Positions 8,890 to 18,422 are shown, counted from the stretch's first letter. The stretch is DNA of 64,000 nt from Mucilaginibacter sp. L294 (GCF_001636615.1 NZ_LGEK01000019.1:1-64000), one strand, 5' to 3'. The notes: generated from the letters alone by a model not told the origin. Numbers and translations: made by a program.

Positions 8890-9600
8890 ATGAAAACAGT
8901 ATTTCATCCCGCAAACCAAAGAGGATATAACGATATACGTTGGTTAAAAGCGAACTTTTCATTCAGTTTCGGGCCGTTTCAGGACGAAAGAAAGACGAAT
9001 TTTGGCGTTCTAAGGGTGCTAAATGACGACTTTATTGCCCGCGATAACGGCTTTGGCAGGCACCCGCACGATAACATGGAGATAACCACCATTGTACTAC
9101 AAGGCGCGTTAGAGCATCAGGACAGCATGGGCAACAAAGGCGTTATCAAAGCCGGCGATGTGCAGGTGATGTCGGCAGGAACAGGTGTATTCCATTCGGA
9201 GTATAACCCTTCAAAAACGGAAGATACCTTATCCCTTCAGATCTGGATCTTCCCCAAAGTAAGGAATATCGAGCCGCGTTACGACCAGAAGAACTTTGGC
9301 GATAAGTTTATACAAAACCAGTTTACCACGTTAATATCACCTATAAAAGGTGACGAGACGCTTTGGTTAAATCAGGACACCACCTTTTCGCAGGGAAATT
9401 TTGATGCCGGGCAGCAGTTAAACTATACCATCAAAAACCAGGGAAACGGCGCATACGTATTTGTTTTAGAGGGCGATATAACCATAGCAGGCCAGGCCTT
9501 AAACAAAAGGGATGCTATTGGCGTTTACGATACTGAAGGCTTCGCGATAACAACCAACAGCGAAAGCAAATTATTGATCATAGAAGTGCCGATGCTTTAA
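8890..9600 (+). CDS. Pirin family protein
   Basis: A bicupin of the pirin/YhhW family, 236 residues from the start chosen at 8890 (MKTVFHPANQRGYND). The expected metal ligands of the N-terminal cupin are visible: His58 and His60 in RHPHDNMEI, and His102 and Glu104 in FHSEYNPS. Relatives bind iron, and several oxidise flavonols (quercetinase) or react to redox stress; the actual substrate here is unknown. A longer frame opens at 8815, but its extra 25 residues read through the divergent promoter region and do not resemble pirin. Transcribed alone. Confidence 0.92.
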   Translation: MKTVFHPANQRGYNDIRWLKANFSFSFGPFQDERKTNFGVLRVLNDDFIARDNGFGRHPHDNMEITTIVLQGALEHQDSMGNKGVIKAGDVQVMSAGTGVFHSEYNPSKTEDTLSLQIWIFPKVRNIEPRYDQKNFGDKFIQNQFTTLISPIKGDETLWLNQDTTFSQGNFDAGQQLNYTIKNQGNGAYVFVLEGDITIAGQALNKRDAIGVYDTEGFAITTNSESKLLIIEVPML

Positions 9601-9675
9601 AAACATCAAAATAAATTCGGCAATCAAAACTTTTGACCAATAGTTTGTTTATAACTGGCAAGTAATAAATAACTT

Positions 9676-10452
9676 ATGGCAGAACAGGCAATTACCGGAT
9701 ATAAAAAATGGCTGGAAAGCATAGGGGAACAAGGTGTGTTCTTCAAAAGCTTTTTCCGCAATATTTTTAGGGGCGGTTTTGAATGGTCGGAGTTTGTGCG
9801 CCAGTGCTACGAGATCGGCTATCGCTCCATGATGCTGGTAGGCATCACCTCCTTTATTATGGGGTTGGTGCTTATCCTTCAGCTTAGGCCATCTATGTTA
9901 CAAATGGGCGCCGAAAGTATGCTGCCAAAAACCCTTGCGGTATCTTTTATACGCGAAATTGGGCCGGTTATCATCGCTATTATCTGCGCCGGTAAAGTAG
10001 CATCGGGCATAGGTGCCGAGCTGGGCAGTATGAAGGTTACCGAACAGATAGACGCCATGGAGGTATCGGGGGCAAACCCCCTGCAATACCTGGTTGTTAC
10101 CCGCATTATTGCCACCAGTTTAATGATTCCGCTACTTACCATTATTGGCGATGCGATAGGCCTTTTTGGCGGTTTCCTGGCCTTAAACTTTACTGATGAT
10201 ATCAGCTTCTCGCTATATTTTCACAAATGCATTTCCTCGCTTGAGTTTATAGACCTTTTCCCGGCGCTGGTTAAAACCATTTTTTTTGGCTTTGCCATTG
10301 GCTTTGTTGGGTGCTATAAGGGCTATAATTCTAACAAAGGCACCGAAAGTGTGGGCATCGCGGCAAATTCGGCGGTGGTTACCGCATCCCTATGGATCTT
10401 TGTGATTGATGCCGTTGCCGTACAGATCACCAGCTTATTATTTTACAGGTAA
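9676..10452 (+). CDS. mlaE: MlaE-type ABC transporter permease
   Basis: Inner-membrane permease of a phospholipid transport system, 258 residues. It has an amphipathic N-terminus, then five to six hydrophobic helices from about residue 48 onward, and the MlaE/YrbE signature region (EIGPVIIAIICAGKVASGIGAELGSMKVTEQIDAMEV). It is the first gene of a three-gene unit with the ATPase (three bases downstream) and the MCE protein. The trio is the core of the Mla/TtgABC-type system that moves lipids between inner and outer membranes. mlaB and mlaC homologues are not adjacent, as is usual in Bacteroidota. Confidence 0.93.
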   Translation: MAEQAITGYKKWLESIGEQGVFFKSFFRNIFRGGFEWSEFVRQCYEIGYRSMMLVGITSFIMGLVLILQLRPSMLQMGAESMLPKTLAVSFIREIGPVIIAIICAGKVASGIGAELGSMKVTEQIDAMEVSGANPLQYLVVTRIIATSLMIPLLTIIGDAIGLFGGFLALNFTDDISFSLYFHKCISSLEFIDLFPALVKTIFFGFAIGFVGCYKGYNSNKGTESVGIAANSAVVTASLWIFVIDAVAVQITSLLFYR

Positions 10453-10455
10453 ACC

Positions 10456-11238
10456 ATGGAAGAGACCAAACAAAAAAACCCCGACATGGCGAAACCTACC
10501 AATGAAATAGTGGTGGATATTGACCATATCTCAAAATCCTTTGGCACCAAAGAGGTGCTGAAAGACATTAACCTGCAGCTAAAACGCGGCGAGAACGTGG
10601 TGGTACTTGGCAAATCGGGCCAGGGGAAGTCTGTTACCATACAATGCATTGTGGGCCTGCTTACGCCGGATAATGGCTCCGTAAAGGTGTTTGGCGATGA
10701 TGTAGCCCAAATGAACGAGGAGCAGCTAAAGGAATTGCGTACCAAGGTAGGTTTCCTGTTCCAAAGCGGGGCTTTGTATGATTCTATGACGGTTAGGGAT
10801 AACCTGGAGTTCCCGCTTACGCGGATACTGAAAATAACCGACCAGGGCGAGTTGGATAAGAGGGTAGAAGAAGCCCTTGATGGCGTAGGCCTCTCTGACG
10901 CAATAGACAAGCTCCCTTCAGACTTGTCCGGCGGGATGCGTAAACGTGCAGGGCTGGCCAGAACGATGATTGTAAGGCCTGAAATCATGCTCTATGACGA
11001 GCCCACAACTGGCTTAGACCCCATCACCTCGCGCGAGATAAGCGAGCTGATCCTGGATATGCAAAAGAAATATAAAACATCAGCCATCATTATAACCCAC
11101 GATATGGAGTGCGCCAAAATTACGGCCGACCGTGTTGTGATCATGAATGAGGGTACATATATAGCCGAGGGCTCTTTTGATGAGCTCAAAAAATCGGACG
11201 ACGAATTGGTAAGGTCATTTTTTAACGAAACAACATGA
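10456..11238 (+). CDS. mlaF: MlaF-type ABC transporter ATP-binding protein
   Basis: The 260-residue ATPase of the lipid transporter. Walker A is GKSGQGKS (residues 52-59), the signature is LSGGMRKRAGLART and Walker B is IMLYDEPTTGLDP, followed by the conserved switch histidine in IIITHDMECA. The arrangement GMRKR is typical of MlaF-like ATPases. It starts three bases after the permease stop and overlaps the MCE gene by four bases (ATGA), indicating translational coupling. It works at the cytoplasmic face with the permease. Confidence 0.93.
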   Translation: MEETKQKNPDMAKPTNEIVVDIDHISKSFGTKEVLKDINLQLKRGENVVVLGKSGQGKSVTIQCIVGLLTPDNGSVKVFGDDVAQMNEEQLKELRTKVGFLFQSGALYDSMTVRDNLEFPLTRILKITDQGELDKRVEEALDGVGLSDAIDKLPSDLSGGMRKRAGLARTMIVRPEIMLYDEPTTGLDPITSREISELILDMQKKYKTSAIIITHDMECAKITADRVVIMNEGTYIAEGSFDELKKSDDELVRSFFNETT

Positions 11239-12029
11239 AAACCACATCATCTCAAAAAATAAAGATCGGGGCGTTTACGGTAGTAGGCCTGATTGTACTG
11301 TTCCTGGCAGTGTTTTACATCGGGAACCAAAAAAGCCTGTTCAGCTCTACCTTTAGGGTATACGGCACGTTTAAAAACGTAAGCGGGCTTACCGTGGGCA
11401 ATAATGTTCGCTTTGCCGGCATAAACGTGGGTGTGGTTGAGGCCATCAATATAGTAACCGATAGTTCGGTACGGGTTGACCTTACACTGAACAATTCCGT
11501 TAAAAAATTCATCAAAACCGACTCGAAAATGAGCATCGGCAGCGATGGTTTAATGGGCGATAAGCTTATTGTAATTGCGCCCGGCGGCATCAAAAGCCAA
11601 ACAGAGATACAGGAAGGTAATGAGCTGGGGTCTGTTAACCCGGTTGATGTGGATAAGATTATCACCAAGCTTACCAAAGTGGCCGATAACGCCGAAAGCC
11701 TGACCAGCGACCTCTCTGAAATTGTAGCGAAAGTGAATAGCGGCAAAGGCAGCATAGGCCGCCTGTTAAACAATGATAAGATAGCCAAAGACCTGGAAGG
11801 CACCGTAAAGCAGGCTAACACCACCATGAAGGGCGTGCATGCCACTACCGCTACTTTAAACGAGGACCTGAAGGCTGCGCAAAGTAACTTTTTGTTAAAA
11901 GGATTCTTTAACAAGAAAAAGAAAGCCGCCAAAGCCAAACAGGATTCTATCAAGAAAGCACAGGAGAAAATTCAGGACGCTAAAGACAAAGCGGCGAAGG
12001 ATGCGGCAAAGAAGAAGAATGATAATTAG
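11235..12029 (+). CDS. mlaD: MCE/MlaD family periplasmic lipid-binding protein
   Basis: A 264-residue protein anchored by one N-terminal helix (about residues 9-27) with a single MCE domain (about 38-118; YGTFKNVSGLTVGNNVRFAG is the conserved beginning). The C-terminal half is helical and ends in a highly charged Lys/Asp/Ala tail (about 225-264). MCE proteins form hexameric rings that carry lipid from the membrane. Overlap with the ATPase gene and the shared operon place it as the substrate-binding part of the Mla-type transporter. The unit is followed by a dispersed repeat and a strong terminator. Confidence 0.92.
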   Translation: MKTTSSQKIKIGAFTVVGLIVLFLAVFYIGNQKSLFSSTFRVYGTFKNVSGLTVGNNVRFAGINVGVVEAINIVTDSSVRVDLTLNNSVKKFIKTDSKMSIGSDGLMGDKLIVIAPGGIKSQTEIQEGNELGSVNPVDVDKIITKLTKVADNAESLTSDLSEIVAKVNSGKGSIGRLLNNDKIAKDLEGTVKQANTTMKGVHATTATLNEDLKAAQSNFLLKGFFNKKKKAAKAKQDSIKKAQEKIQDAKDKAAKDAAKKKNDN

Positions 12030-12047
12030 GACTCGCCTAACAAGATT

Positions 12048-12130
12048 GTCATTACGAGAAGCGTAGCGACGCGGCAATCTTAGCATATCCGACTGTCCTA
12101 TGAGATTGCCATGCTATCGCTCGCAATGAC
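12048..12130. repeat. Dispersed intergenic inverted repeat, family A
   Basis: An 83-bp imperfect inverted repeat beginning GTCATTACGAGAAGCGTAGC and ending in GCTATCGCTCGCAATGAC, with inner arms GGCAATCT and AGATTGCC. Both ends show the GTCATT/AATGAC boundary. I recognise this as a REP-like element widespread in intergenic regions of Sphingobacteriaceae; only one copy is in the window. Confidence 0.75.
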
Positions 12131-12151
12131 ATAGGGGAATAGACAACAAAC

Positions 12152-12181
12152 AAAAAGGGAGGCTAATTAGCCTCCCTTTTT
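12152..12181. terminator. Bidirectional intrinsic terminator
   Basis: A perfect hairpin, AAAAAGGGAGGCT with loop AATT and AGCCTCCCTTTTT, with A and T runs on both sides. It separates the rightward mla unit from the leftward glutathione peroxidase gene and can serve both. Confidence 0.92.
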
Positions 12182-12182
12182 G

Positions 12183-12698
12183 TTATAATTCTTTTGTTAT
12201 CTCGTCAGATAATGGTTTTGTTGTTGAGCGGTAGCGGTGGATTAGCTTGCCGTTCTCGTCAATCAGGAATTTTTCAAAGTTCCATTTGATCTCGCCTGTA
12301 AAGTCGGGGTTTGGCTCATTGGTCAAGTATTTAAACAATGGGTCAATATCATCACCCTTAACACTCACCTTTGAGCTTAATGGGAAGGTAACGCCAAAGT
12401 TTTTCTGGCAAAACTCTTTTACTTCGCTGTTGGTGCCCGGTTCCTGGCCGCCAAAGTTGTTTGCCGGGAAACCCACAACTACAACCTTGTCTTTATACTG
12501 GTCTGCAAGCTTCTGCAATTCAGCATATTGTGGGGTAAAGCCGCATTTTGATGCCGTGTTTACAATAAGCAATTTTTTGCCTTTGTATTTGGCCAGCGAA
12601 AAATCTTTACCATCAATGGTTTTCAGTTTAAAAGTATAAACTGTTGAGGGCGCTGATGTAATGAACATCATGGCGCATATTAATGTCAGTATTTTCAT
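12183..12698 (-). CDS. Glutathione peroxidase family thiol peroxidase
   Basis: A 171-residue peroxidase of the GPx/BsaA family with an N-terminal signal-like helix (about residues 3-18), suggesting export to the periplasm. The catalytic tetrad is visible: Cys52 (ASKCGFTPQY), Gln85 (GGQEPG), Trp139 and Asn140 (KWNFEKFL). It has cysteine where animal enzymes have selenocysteine. Bacterial members usually use thioredoxin or a similar thiol to reduce peroxides. It appears monocistronic, ending two bases from the shared terminator. Confidence 0.93.
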   Translation of the reverse strand: MKILTLICAMMFITSAPSTVYTFKLKTIDGKDFSLAKYKGKKLLIVNTASKCGFTPQYAELQKLADQYKDKVVVVGFPANNFGGQEPGTNSEVKEFCQKNFGVTFPLSSKVSVKGDDIDPLFKYLTNEPNPDFTGEIKWNFEKFLIDENGKLIHRYRSTTKPLSDEITKEL

Positions 12699-12759
12699 GT
12701 TTTTAAATTGGTACGAATGATTTAAGAAGATGGTTGCTTAACTGATGTAAAATTAGCTA

Positions 12760-13185
12760 TTAAAAACCTCTTTTATCCAAATAGAAATCTTCTTTGGATG
12801 TCATTTTTTTCTTATCGGCAGGCGATTTATCCGTATAACCCAGCAAGTGAAGCGCACCATGTATCAATACGCGGTGCAGTTCATGCGATTCTGTAACATT
12901 AAATTTACCGGCGTTCTCGCGTATGCGCTCTATCGAGATAAAAATATCTCCCACAATAACCCCTTCCTCCTCCGAATTATCAAAAGTGATGATATCGGTA
13001 TAGGTATCATGGTCAAGATATTGCCGGTTTATTTGCAGCAGGTATTCGTCTGTACAAAAAATATAGGTAAGCTCGCTCAGCTTATAACCCTCGGCAACAA
13101 TGGTATCGGTTATCCACTTGCGTACAGCGGTTTTATGCTTTAGCTTATAGCTGATGTCTTCCTCGTGAAAAGTAATTGCGGGCAT
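12760..13185 (-). CDS. ybeY: Endoribonuclease YbeY (rRNA maturation factor)
   Basis: A 141-residue single-strand-specific metallo-endoribonuclease required for 16S rRNA 3' processing and ribosome quality control. The metal motif is HGALHLLGYTDK with His109 and His113; the third ligand, His in the canonical HxxxHxxxxxH, is Asp119 here, a substitution I associate with Bacteroidota members. Its ATG overlaps the stop codon of the upstream kinase-like gene by one base (TAATG), so the two are probably co-translated. Confidence 0.93.
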   Translation of the reverse strand: MPAITFHEEDISYKLKHKTAVRKWITDTIVAEGYKLSELTYIFCTDEYLLQINRQYLDHDTYTDIITFDNSEEEGVIVGDIFISIERIRENAGKFNVTESHELHRVLIHGALHLLGYTDKSPADKKKMTSKEDFYLDKRGF

Positions 13186-13607
13186 TATATCTTAAAATGT
13201 AGTTCAACCTCGTTGCCTTTTGCATTAAATATGCATTGGTCTGCCAGGTGTTTTAATATAAAAACGCCACGGCCGGTTAGTTCCTCCAGGCGATCGGCAG
13301 CTGTTGGGTCTGCCAGGTTATTATAATCAAAACCATCACCTTCGTCGGTTACGGTCCATATCATTCGTTTGCTGGCTACCTCTACGTTAACAAATACTGT
13401 TTTATCCGGGTTTTGTTTATTGCCGTGTATAATAGCGTTTATAACGGCTTCATTAAGGCAGGTCATCATGTTGGCAAAAGTATCTTCGCTAACCTGGTAT
13501 TTATCCGCTACCGTTTCTATCAAAGCCTCCAGCTGTGTTATGCTTTCGCGTTTTGAGGGAAGTTGTAACGTATAAAGTTCACCCGTCTGAACATTTGCCT
13601 GTGCCAT
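13185..13607 (-). CDS. Anti-sigma regulatory factor-type ATP-binding protein (RsbW-like)
   Basis: A small serine/threonine kinase-fold protein of the HATPase_c_2 family, about 140 residues. The N box is in MTCLNEAVINAIIHGN and the G1 box in VTDEGDGFDYNN; the LTGRGVFILKHLAD segment is the ATP lid. RsbW/SpoIIAB relatives bind and phosphorylate anti-anti-sigma factors, but no partner gene is adjacent. The start at 13607 lies one base after the DUF4175 stop; ATGs at 13619 and 13631 would extend it by 4 or 8 residues. It forms a three-gene leftward unit, DUF4175, this gene and ybeY. Confidence 0.85.
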   Translation of the reverse strand: MAQANVQTGELYTLQLPSKRESITQLEALIETVADKYQVSEDTFANMMTCLNEAVINAIIHGNKQNPDKTVFVNVEVASKRMIWTVTDEGDGFDYNNLADPTAADRLEELTGRGVFILKHLADQCIFNAKGNEVELHFKI

Positions 13608-13608
13608 A

Positions 13609-16600
13609 TCATTTTCCATTAAGTTGATCAAAGTACTTTTTAATTTTTTGCCTGTAATATAAATTAAGCGCCGCTGGGACTGTTCGTATCTGTTCCGTTT
13701 GCTTTGACTTAACCTGCTCGTAATCCTGCAAAGCTTTAATATACCCCGGCGGCATATTGCTTGCCGCGCGGCTCTCTCTTTTTTGGTCCTGCTCCCGCTC
13801 TTGTTCTGCCTTTTCGGCTTCCAGCAAACGCGAATGTATTTGCTGCTGCCTATTTAAAGCATCATTTGTAATTCTCTTGTTTACGAGATCGTTCTCAGTT
13901 TGTTCCATTTCTTTTGCAATTTTATCCAAATCGCCCAAACCGTTGGTCCCGTCTTTATTGTTATCCTTATTAATTTGCTGTAAGGATTGCCGTATCATTT
14001 GCTGCTCGCGGGCCATTTTGGCAAATTGCTCGCTCATGCCTTGCTGCCCGCTTTTACCTTGCTGCGGATTACCCATTTTCTGCATTTGCTCGCGCGCTTT
14101 TTGCATATTCTGGTTCAGCTGCTGCTGCATTTTGCTCAGTTGCGATAACGAGGGCTGCTTGCCTTTGCCGCTTTTGTTTTGCTGTTTTTGCAACTGATTG
14201 AGCGCTTCACTCAATAGCAGTGCCAAATTGTTCATGCTGGTCATGGCAAATTGCTGATTGCGTAACGCTTCGGGCGTTTTGCGCTCGCCTAAATTCTCCA
14301 GTGATTGGTCTATCTGGTCGTTAATCCCGCTTATTTCCTTATTAACGGTCGACTGGATCTGTGGGATGCGCCGGCTTAAGGAGTACAGGCTATCCTCGGC
14401 CGTTTTTAAATTGTCTTTAACGTCTTTTTGTTTTTGTGCTAACGCGATGTAACCCGGGTCGGTTGGGTTGGTAACGCGTAATTGCTGCATTATTTTTTCC
14501 TGAGTGAAAGAACTGTTCACCAACGATTTTAACAACTCGCGCAATTGCCTTGCATCAACAGCGTTATCGCTTTCCTGGCCTTCGGCATCGTCCTGCTGCA
14601 TTTTTTGGGCCAGCTGTTTCATTTTTTGCGCGGCCTGCTGCTGTGCTTTTGATGCCTGCGGGCGGTTGTTCTTTTTTAAAGCGTCCTCGCCCTGCTTCAT
14701 CTGCTCGTCAATAGCCTGTTTATCGGCTTCGGGGGTTTTAAAGTCCTGCTTGTTGCCCCCTTTTTCGTTCTCCTTTTGCAGGTCGTCGAGCGCTTTTTTG
14801 ATATCATCAAACTGCTGGTTTAGCTTTTGTTGCTCCTGCGCGTCTTTATTATTATCGCCCGCTTTCTGGGTTTGGTCGGCAAGTTTTTTTTGCTCTTCGG
14901 CCAGTTGGTTTAGCTGGTTGACGTTTTGATTGAGCTTCTGTTCAAAATCAAGCTTTTTATAAAGTTCCAGGATGCGGTCGAGCTCTTTTTTAAGCGATTT
15001 ATTGTCCATCTGCATTTTAGATAGCTCATCGCGGGTGCTGTCCTTCTGGTTCTCCTGGAGGAGTTGCTGTAATTTTTGCAGCATCTCTTTTGTCTTTTGG
15101 TCCAGCACGTTGTTAAACAGGTTTTCAATCTGTTTTTGCATGTCCATCAGTTCCTGTGTTTGCTGCTGGTTTTCCTGGCGGTTGTACAAGTTCTTTTTAT
15201 TATCGGCCTGGATGTCCTTTACAAAGTCTTCCAGCTCCTTGCGCTTTTGCAGCAGGTCTTCTACCTGTTTCTTCTCATCGAACGACAGCGTGTTTTTATC
15301 TAACAGTGATTCGGCCAGTTTTTGCGCGCTCTTTTCTATCTGCGCGGCCATTTTTACCGCCGAGAGCATTTTTTGCTTTACCGCCTGTGATCCGGCGTTC
15401 AGTTGTTCGGCCAGTTGCGCGGCATCGGGGACGTTTAAAGTACGCTCGGGTGTGCGGGCTGTTTTTGGGCCGCTAACGCCATCGTTATCGGCAACTTCAA
15501 AATAATAGATTACGGCATCTCCGGGTTTTATGCCGAGTTCTTTCAGATTCCAAAAGTAAAAGAAATCCGACTGCGTAGCCGCCAGGTCGGCCTTTACCGG
15601 TTTATTAACCAAGCGCTCGGCGCCCTTGCTGCCAACTTTATAATGGAACGTAAGCGATGAAAAACCATGATCGTCCTGTATGCGCCCGTTAAAGTAAAAG
15701 GCCTTCATGCTTACCGAATCGGGTTTTTCCTGCACTTCAATAGCAGGGGCTTCATCGGCAATAATGGTTATTCGATAGGCGGCCGAATCGCTGCGTTTAA
15801 CATTGTTATTTAGCGGACTAACATTATACGCCGTGTTTTTCAGGATGCGTTCGCGGTGCTCATATACATCATTGTTGGATGGCTGTATTGTTGTATTGTT
15901 GCCATTGAGTTTAAATAATAGGGCAGTAGCGTTTTGGGTGTAGAACTTCCAGTTAACGGTTGTGCCTGCTGGTAGGGTAAGGTCGCCGGCGTTGGCAACG
16001 GACTCATTTTTTTTGTGCAGATAGGCCGGGTAATTCAGCTCGGCATCAAAATGCAGTAATACGGGTTTAAGGTTAACCTTAATTTCGTATGGGGCCGATG
16101 CAAAGCCATTGCCCAATAACCTGAACGAGGTGTTCTGCTGCAAATTGGTAAACAGGTAATGGAAACGGCTGATGTTCTCTTTATCAAGTTTAAAGGTGGT
16201 GTTGGCGGTTTCTACATAAATATCGGCAGGCAGCTTATCGCCGGTCAATTTCAGGTCGAGTTTGTAATCTTCGCCCTGTACGGCCGACAGGTTTTTGTTG
16301 AGCAATACAAACTGAAAAGGCGCTACCGGTGCAAAGTATTGGTTATGGTGGATAAGCCTTTTGGTGCTTTCTGTTAAAACAGATGGCGCGGCGAACGCGA
16401 TGATACAGATGATAGCAGCGGGCGGGATAACCCATTTCAGGTATTTACCATTCTCGCGGATGTTTACCGCAGATGGGAAGCTTACCGGTTTTAAGGTTTC
16501 TATTTTTTGGTTGATGCTGGCCTCTATCAACTCGCGGTGCGCGGCGTTTTCATTAACTTGTTTTTTTAGCTGCAGGGTGTTCAGCAGTTTATCGTGCACA

Positions 16601-16917
16601 TCGTTAAAGTGGCGGCCAATAATCTCTGCGGCCTGGTCATGCGAGAGGGGTTTGCCCAGTTTTAACCGCGCCAGTAAAGGTGGTAATACCAGCCAAACAA
16701 TAAGCCCTAAATTAAGCAGGATAAAAAAGTAGAAGAGGATGGTTCGCAGCAGGGTATTAAAATTGCCGAAATATTCGCCCAGCGTGATAACCACGTAGGC
16801 CGAAAACAAACCCGCGCCCAAAAATATCAGCCCGCGCAGCAGGTTGTTATAATGGTACTTACGGATGAAAGTGTTGATCTTTTCGATCAGCAGATCATAG
16901 TTTTCAGTAGTGGTCAT
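13609..16917 (-). CDS. DUF4175 family membrane-anchored coiled-coil protein
   Basis: A very large protein of 1102 residues. Two hydrophobic helices lie near the N-terminus (about residues 28-48 and 52-78) and a third at about 158-178, followed by beta-rich sequence (about 190-490) and then an extended Gln/Lys-rich coiled coil (about 510-1060). The organisation is that of the Bacteroidota DUF4175 family, whose function is not established. The Gln-rich part has long open antisense frames that I regard as shadows. It heads the operon with the RsbW-like gene and ybeY. Confidence 0.85.
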   Translation of the reverse strand: MTTTENYDLLIEKINTFIRKYHYNNLLRGLIFLGAGLFSAYVVITLGEYFGNFNTLLRTILFYFFILLNLGLIVWLVLPPLLARLKLGKPLSHDQAAEIIGRHFNDVHDKLLNTLQLKKQVNENAAHRELIEASINQKIETLKPVSFPSAVNIRENGKYLKWVIPPAAIICIIAFAAPSVLTESTKRLIHHNQYFAPVAPFQFVLLNKNLSAVQGEDYKLDLKLTGDKLPADIYVETANTTFKLDKENISRFHYLFTNLQQNTSFRLLGNGFASAPYEIKVNLKPVLLHFDAELNYPAYLHKKNESVANAGDLTLPAGTTVNWKFYTQNATALLFKLNGNNTTIQPSNNDVYEHRERILKNTAYNVSPLNNNVKRSDSAAYRITIIADEAPAIEVQEKPDSVSMKAFYFNGRIQDDHGFSSLTFHYKVGSKGAERLVNKPVKADLAATQSDFFYFWNLKELGIKPGDAVIYYFEVADNDGVSGPKTARTPERTLNVPDAAQLAEQLNAGSQAVKQKMLSAVKMAAQIEKSAQKLAESLLDKNTLSFDEKKQVEDLLQKRKELEDFVKDIQADNKKNLYNRQENQQQTQELMDMQKQIENLFNNVLDQKTKEMLQKLQQLLQENQKDSTRDELSKMQMDNKSLKKELDRILELYKKLDFEQKLNQNVNQLNQLAEEQKKLADQTQKAGDNNKDAQEQQKLNQQFDDIKKALDDLQKENEKGGNKQDFKTPEADKQAIDEQMKQGEDALKKNNRPQASKAQQQAAQKMKQLAQKMQQDDAEGQESDNAVDARQLRELLKSLVNSSFTQEKIMQQLRVTNPTDPGYIALAQKQKDVKDNLKTAEDSLYSLSRRIPQIQSTVNKEISGINDQIDQSLENLGERKTPEALRNQQFAMTSMNNLALLLSEALNQLQKQQNKSGKGKQPSLSQLSKMQQQLNQNMQKAREQMQKMGNPQQGKSGQQGMSEQFAKMAREQQMIRQSLQQINKDNNKDGTNGLGDLDKIAKEMEQTENDLVNKRITNDALNRQQQIHSRLLEAEKAEQEREQDQKRESRAASNMPPGYIKALQDYEQVKSKQTEQIRTVPAALNLYYRQKIKKYFDQLNGK

Positions 16918-17103
16918 ATTAGGGTTAAGCTACCAACATACGCAATAAACGAAAATAAGTAGTTAATTAATATGCGTAAAGGGCAATATCCACTTAATTA
17001 CCGCCCCTTTATAACACGCAAATGCAATTATCAGGTAATTTAATTATTACAACGGTATATAAAAACAATTAAGGGACGATTTTTGTCGTTGAAATAGTAT
17101 CTA

Positions 17104-18363
17104 ATGAATATCAGCACATTTCAAGCCTTTCGCAGTCGTAACTATCGTTTATATTTCGCAGGTCAATCCGTATCGCTTATAGGTACCTGGATGCAAAAAA
17201 CAGCTGTAAGCTGGGTTATCTACACACTTACACATTCTACCTTTATGTTGGGCGTTACGTTGTTTGCCAGCCAGTTCCCCTCATTTTTGTTGTCGCTTTT
17301 TGGTGGTGTGGTATCAGACAGGTATAACCGTTTCCGGGTATTGCTTACCACGCAGGTAGCATCTATGATACAGGCAACCCTTTTAGCAGTATTGATACTG
17401 ATGAAGCATTATGCCGTTTGGGAAATACTGGCGCTGAGTGTGTTGCTAGGTGTAATAAATGCGTTTGATGTGCCGGCCAGGCAATCATTGGTTTATGAAA
17501 TGATAGAGGATAAGAAGGACCTGCCCAACGCGCTCGCCCTTAACTCATCCATGGTGAACCTGTCCCGGCTGATAGGGCCGGGCATTGCCGGTTTTATATT
17601 AGAATACTGGGGCGATGGCGTTTGCTTTGCCCTGAACGCAGCGAGTTTTATAGCCGTTATCGGGTCGTTATTACTGATGAAACTGCCAAAATATGTAAAG
17701 CAGCAACACACCAAAAATGTTTTTGGCGAACTACGGGAAGGTTTCGCTTATCTGAAAGCCACACCGTCTATATCCTATGTAATTATGATGCTGGGGTTGA
17801 TCAGTTTACTGGTTTTGCCGTTCAGCACATTAATACCCTATTATGCCCGCGAGGTTTTTAAAGGCAACGCCACCACCTTTGGGGTTATTGATAGTGTGAT
17901 AGGCCTGGGTGCATTTAGCGGGGCAATATTCCTTGCATCCCTGCATGCGGGGAGCAACCTTAAAAAGATATTGAGCATCAACACGCTGGTATTTGGCGTG
18001 GGGCTGGTGCTGTTCTCGCACGAGAATACGTATTGGCTGGCGCTGGTATTCGCTACCATTGCGGGCTTCGGCATGATGTCGCAGATCACCATCAGTAACA
18101 CCCTGATACAAACCACGGTTGAACCAAACATGCGTGGACGGGTGATCAGCTTTTACGCTATGGCCTTTTTTGGCCTGCAGCCGTTGGGGGGCTTGCTGGT
18201 GGGTTCGGTATCTAAATGGATCGGCGCCCCCGATACCATTTTGTGTGAGGGCATTGCCGCCCTTTTGATTGGCCTGATGCACATACGCTACCTGCGTAAG
18301 GAAAAACTGAAACAACGGCAAAACGTAATGGCTGTTGAAGAGCAACATATGCAAGCGGTTTAA
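17104..18363 (+). CDS. MFS transporter (enterobactin exporter EntS-like)
   Basis: A 419-residue, twelve-helix major facilitator of the MFS_3 branch. The N-terminus NISTFQAFRSRNYRLYFAGQ and the following SLIGTWMQKTAVSWV, together with the loop GGVVSDRYNRFRVLL, are characteristic of that branch, which includes EntS and other small-molecule exporters. The substrate cannot be told from sequence. It lies divergent from the DUF4175 operon, with a LuxR-type regulator 59 bases downstream on the same strand; regulation of the transporter by that protein is possible but not shown. Confidence 0.9.
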   Translation: MNISTFQAFRSRNYRLYFAGQSVSLIGTWMQKTAVSWVIYTLTHSTFMLGVTLFASQFPSFLLSLFGGVVSDRYNRFRVLLTTQVASMIQATLLAVLILMKHYAVWEILALSVLLGVINAFDVPARQSLVYEMIEDKKDLPNALALNSSMVNLSRLIGPGIAGFILEYWGDGVCFALNAASFIAVIGSLLLMKLPKYVKQQHTKNVFGELREGFAYLKATPSISYVIMMLGLISLLVLPFSTLIPYYAREVFKGNATTFGVIDSVIGLGAFSGAIFLASLHAGSNLKKILSINTLVFGVGLVLFSHENTYWLALVFATIAGFGMMSQITISNTLIQTTVEPNMRGRVISFYAMAFFGLQPLGGLLVGSVSKWIGAPDTILCEGIAALLIGLMHIRYLRKEKLKQRQNVMAVEEQHMQAV

Positions 18364-18422
18364 CCCAACAAATACCGTTAAATAACGGGTTGCAGCGATT
18401 TTGTAAACACCTATTTTAGGGG

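Noticed and set aside
13757..15505. Several long plus-strand frames inside DUF4175
   Set aside because: They arise from the Gln/Lys-rich codons of the real coiled coil read in reverse; they are Cys/Ser/Phe-rich and family-less.
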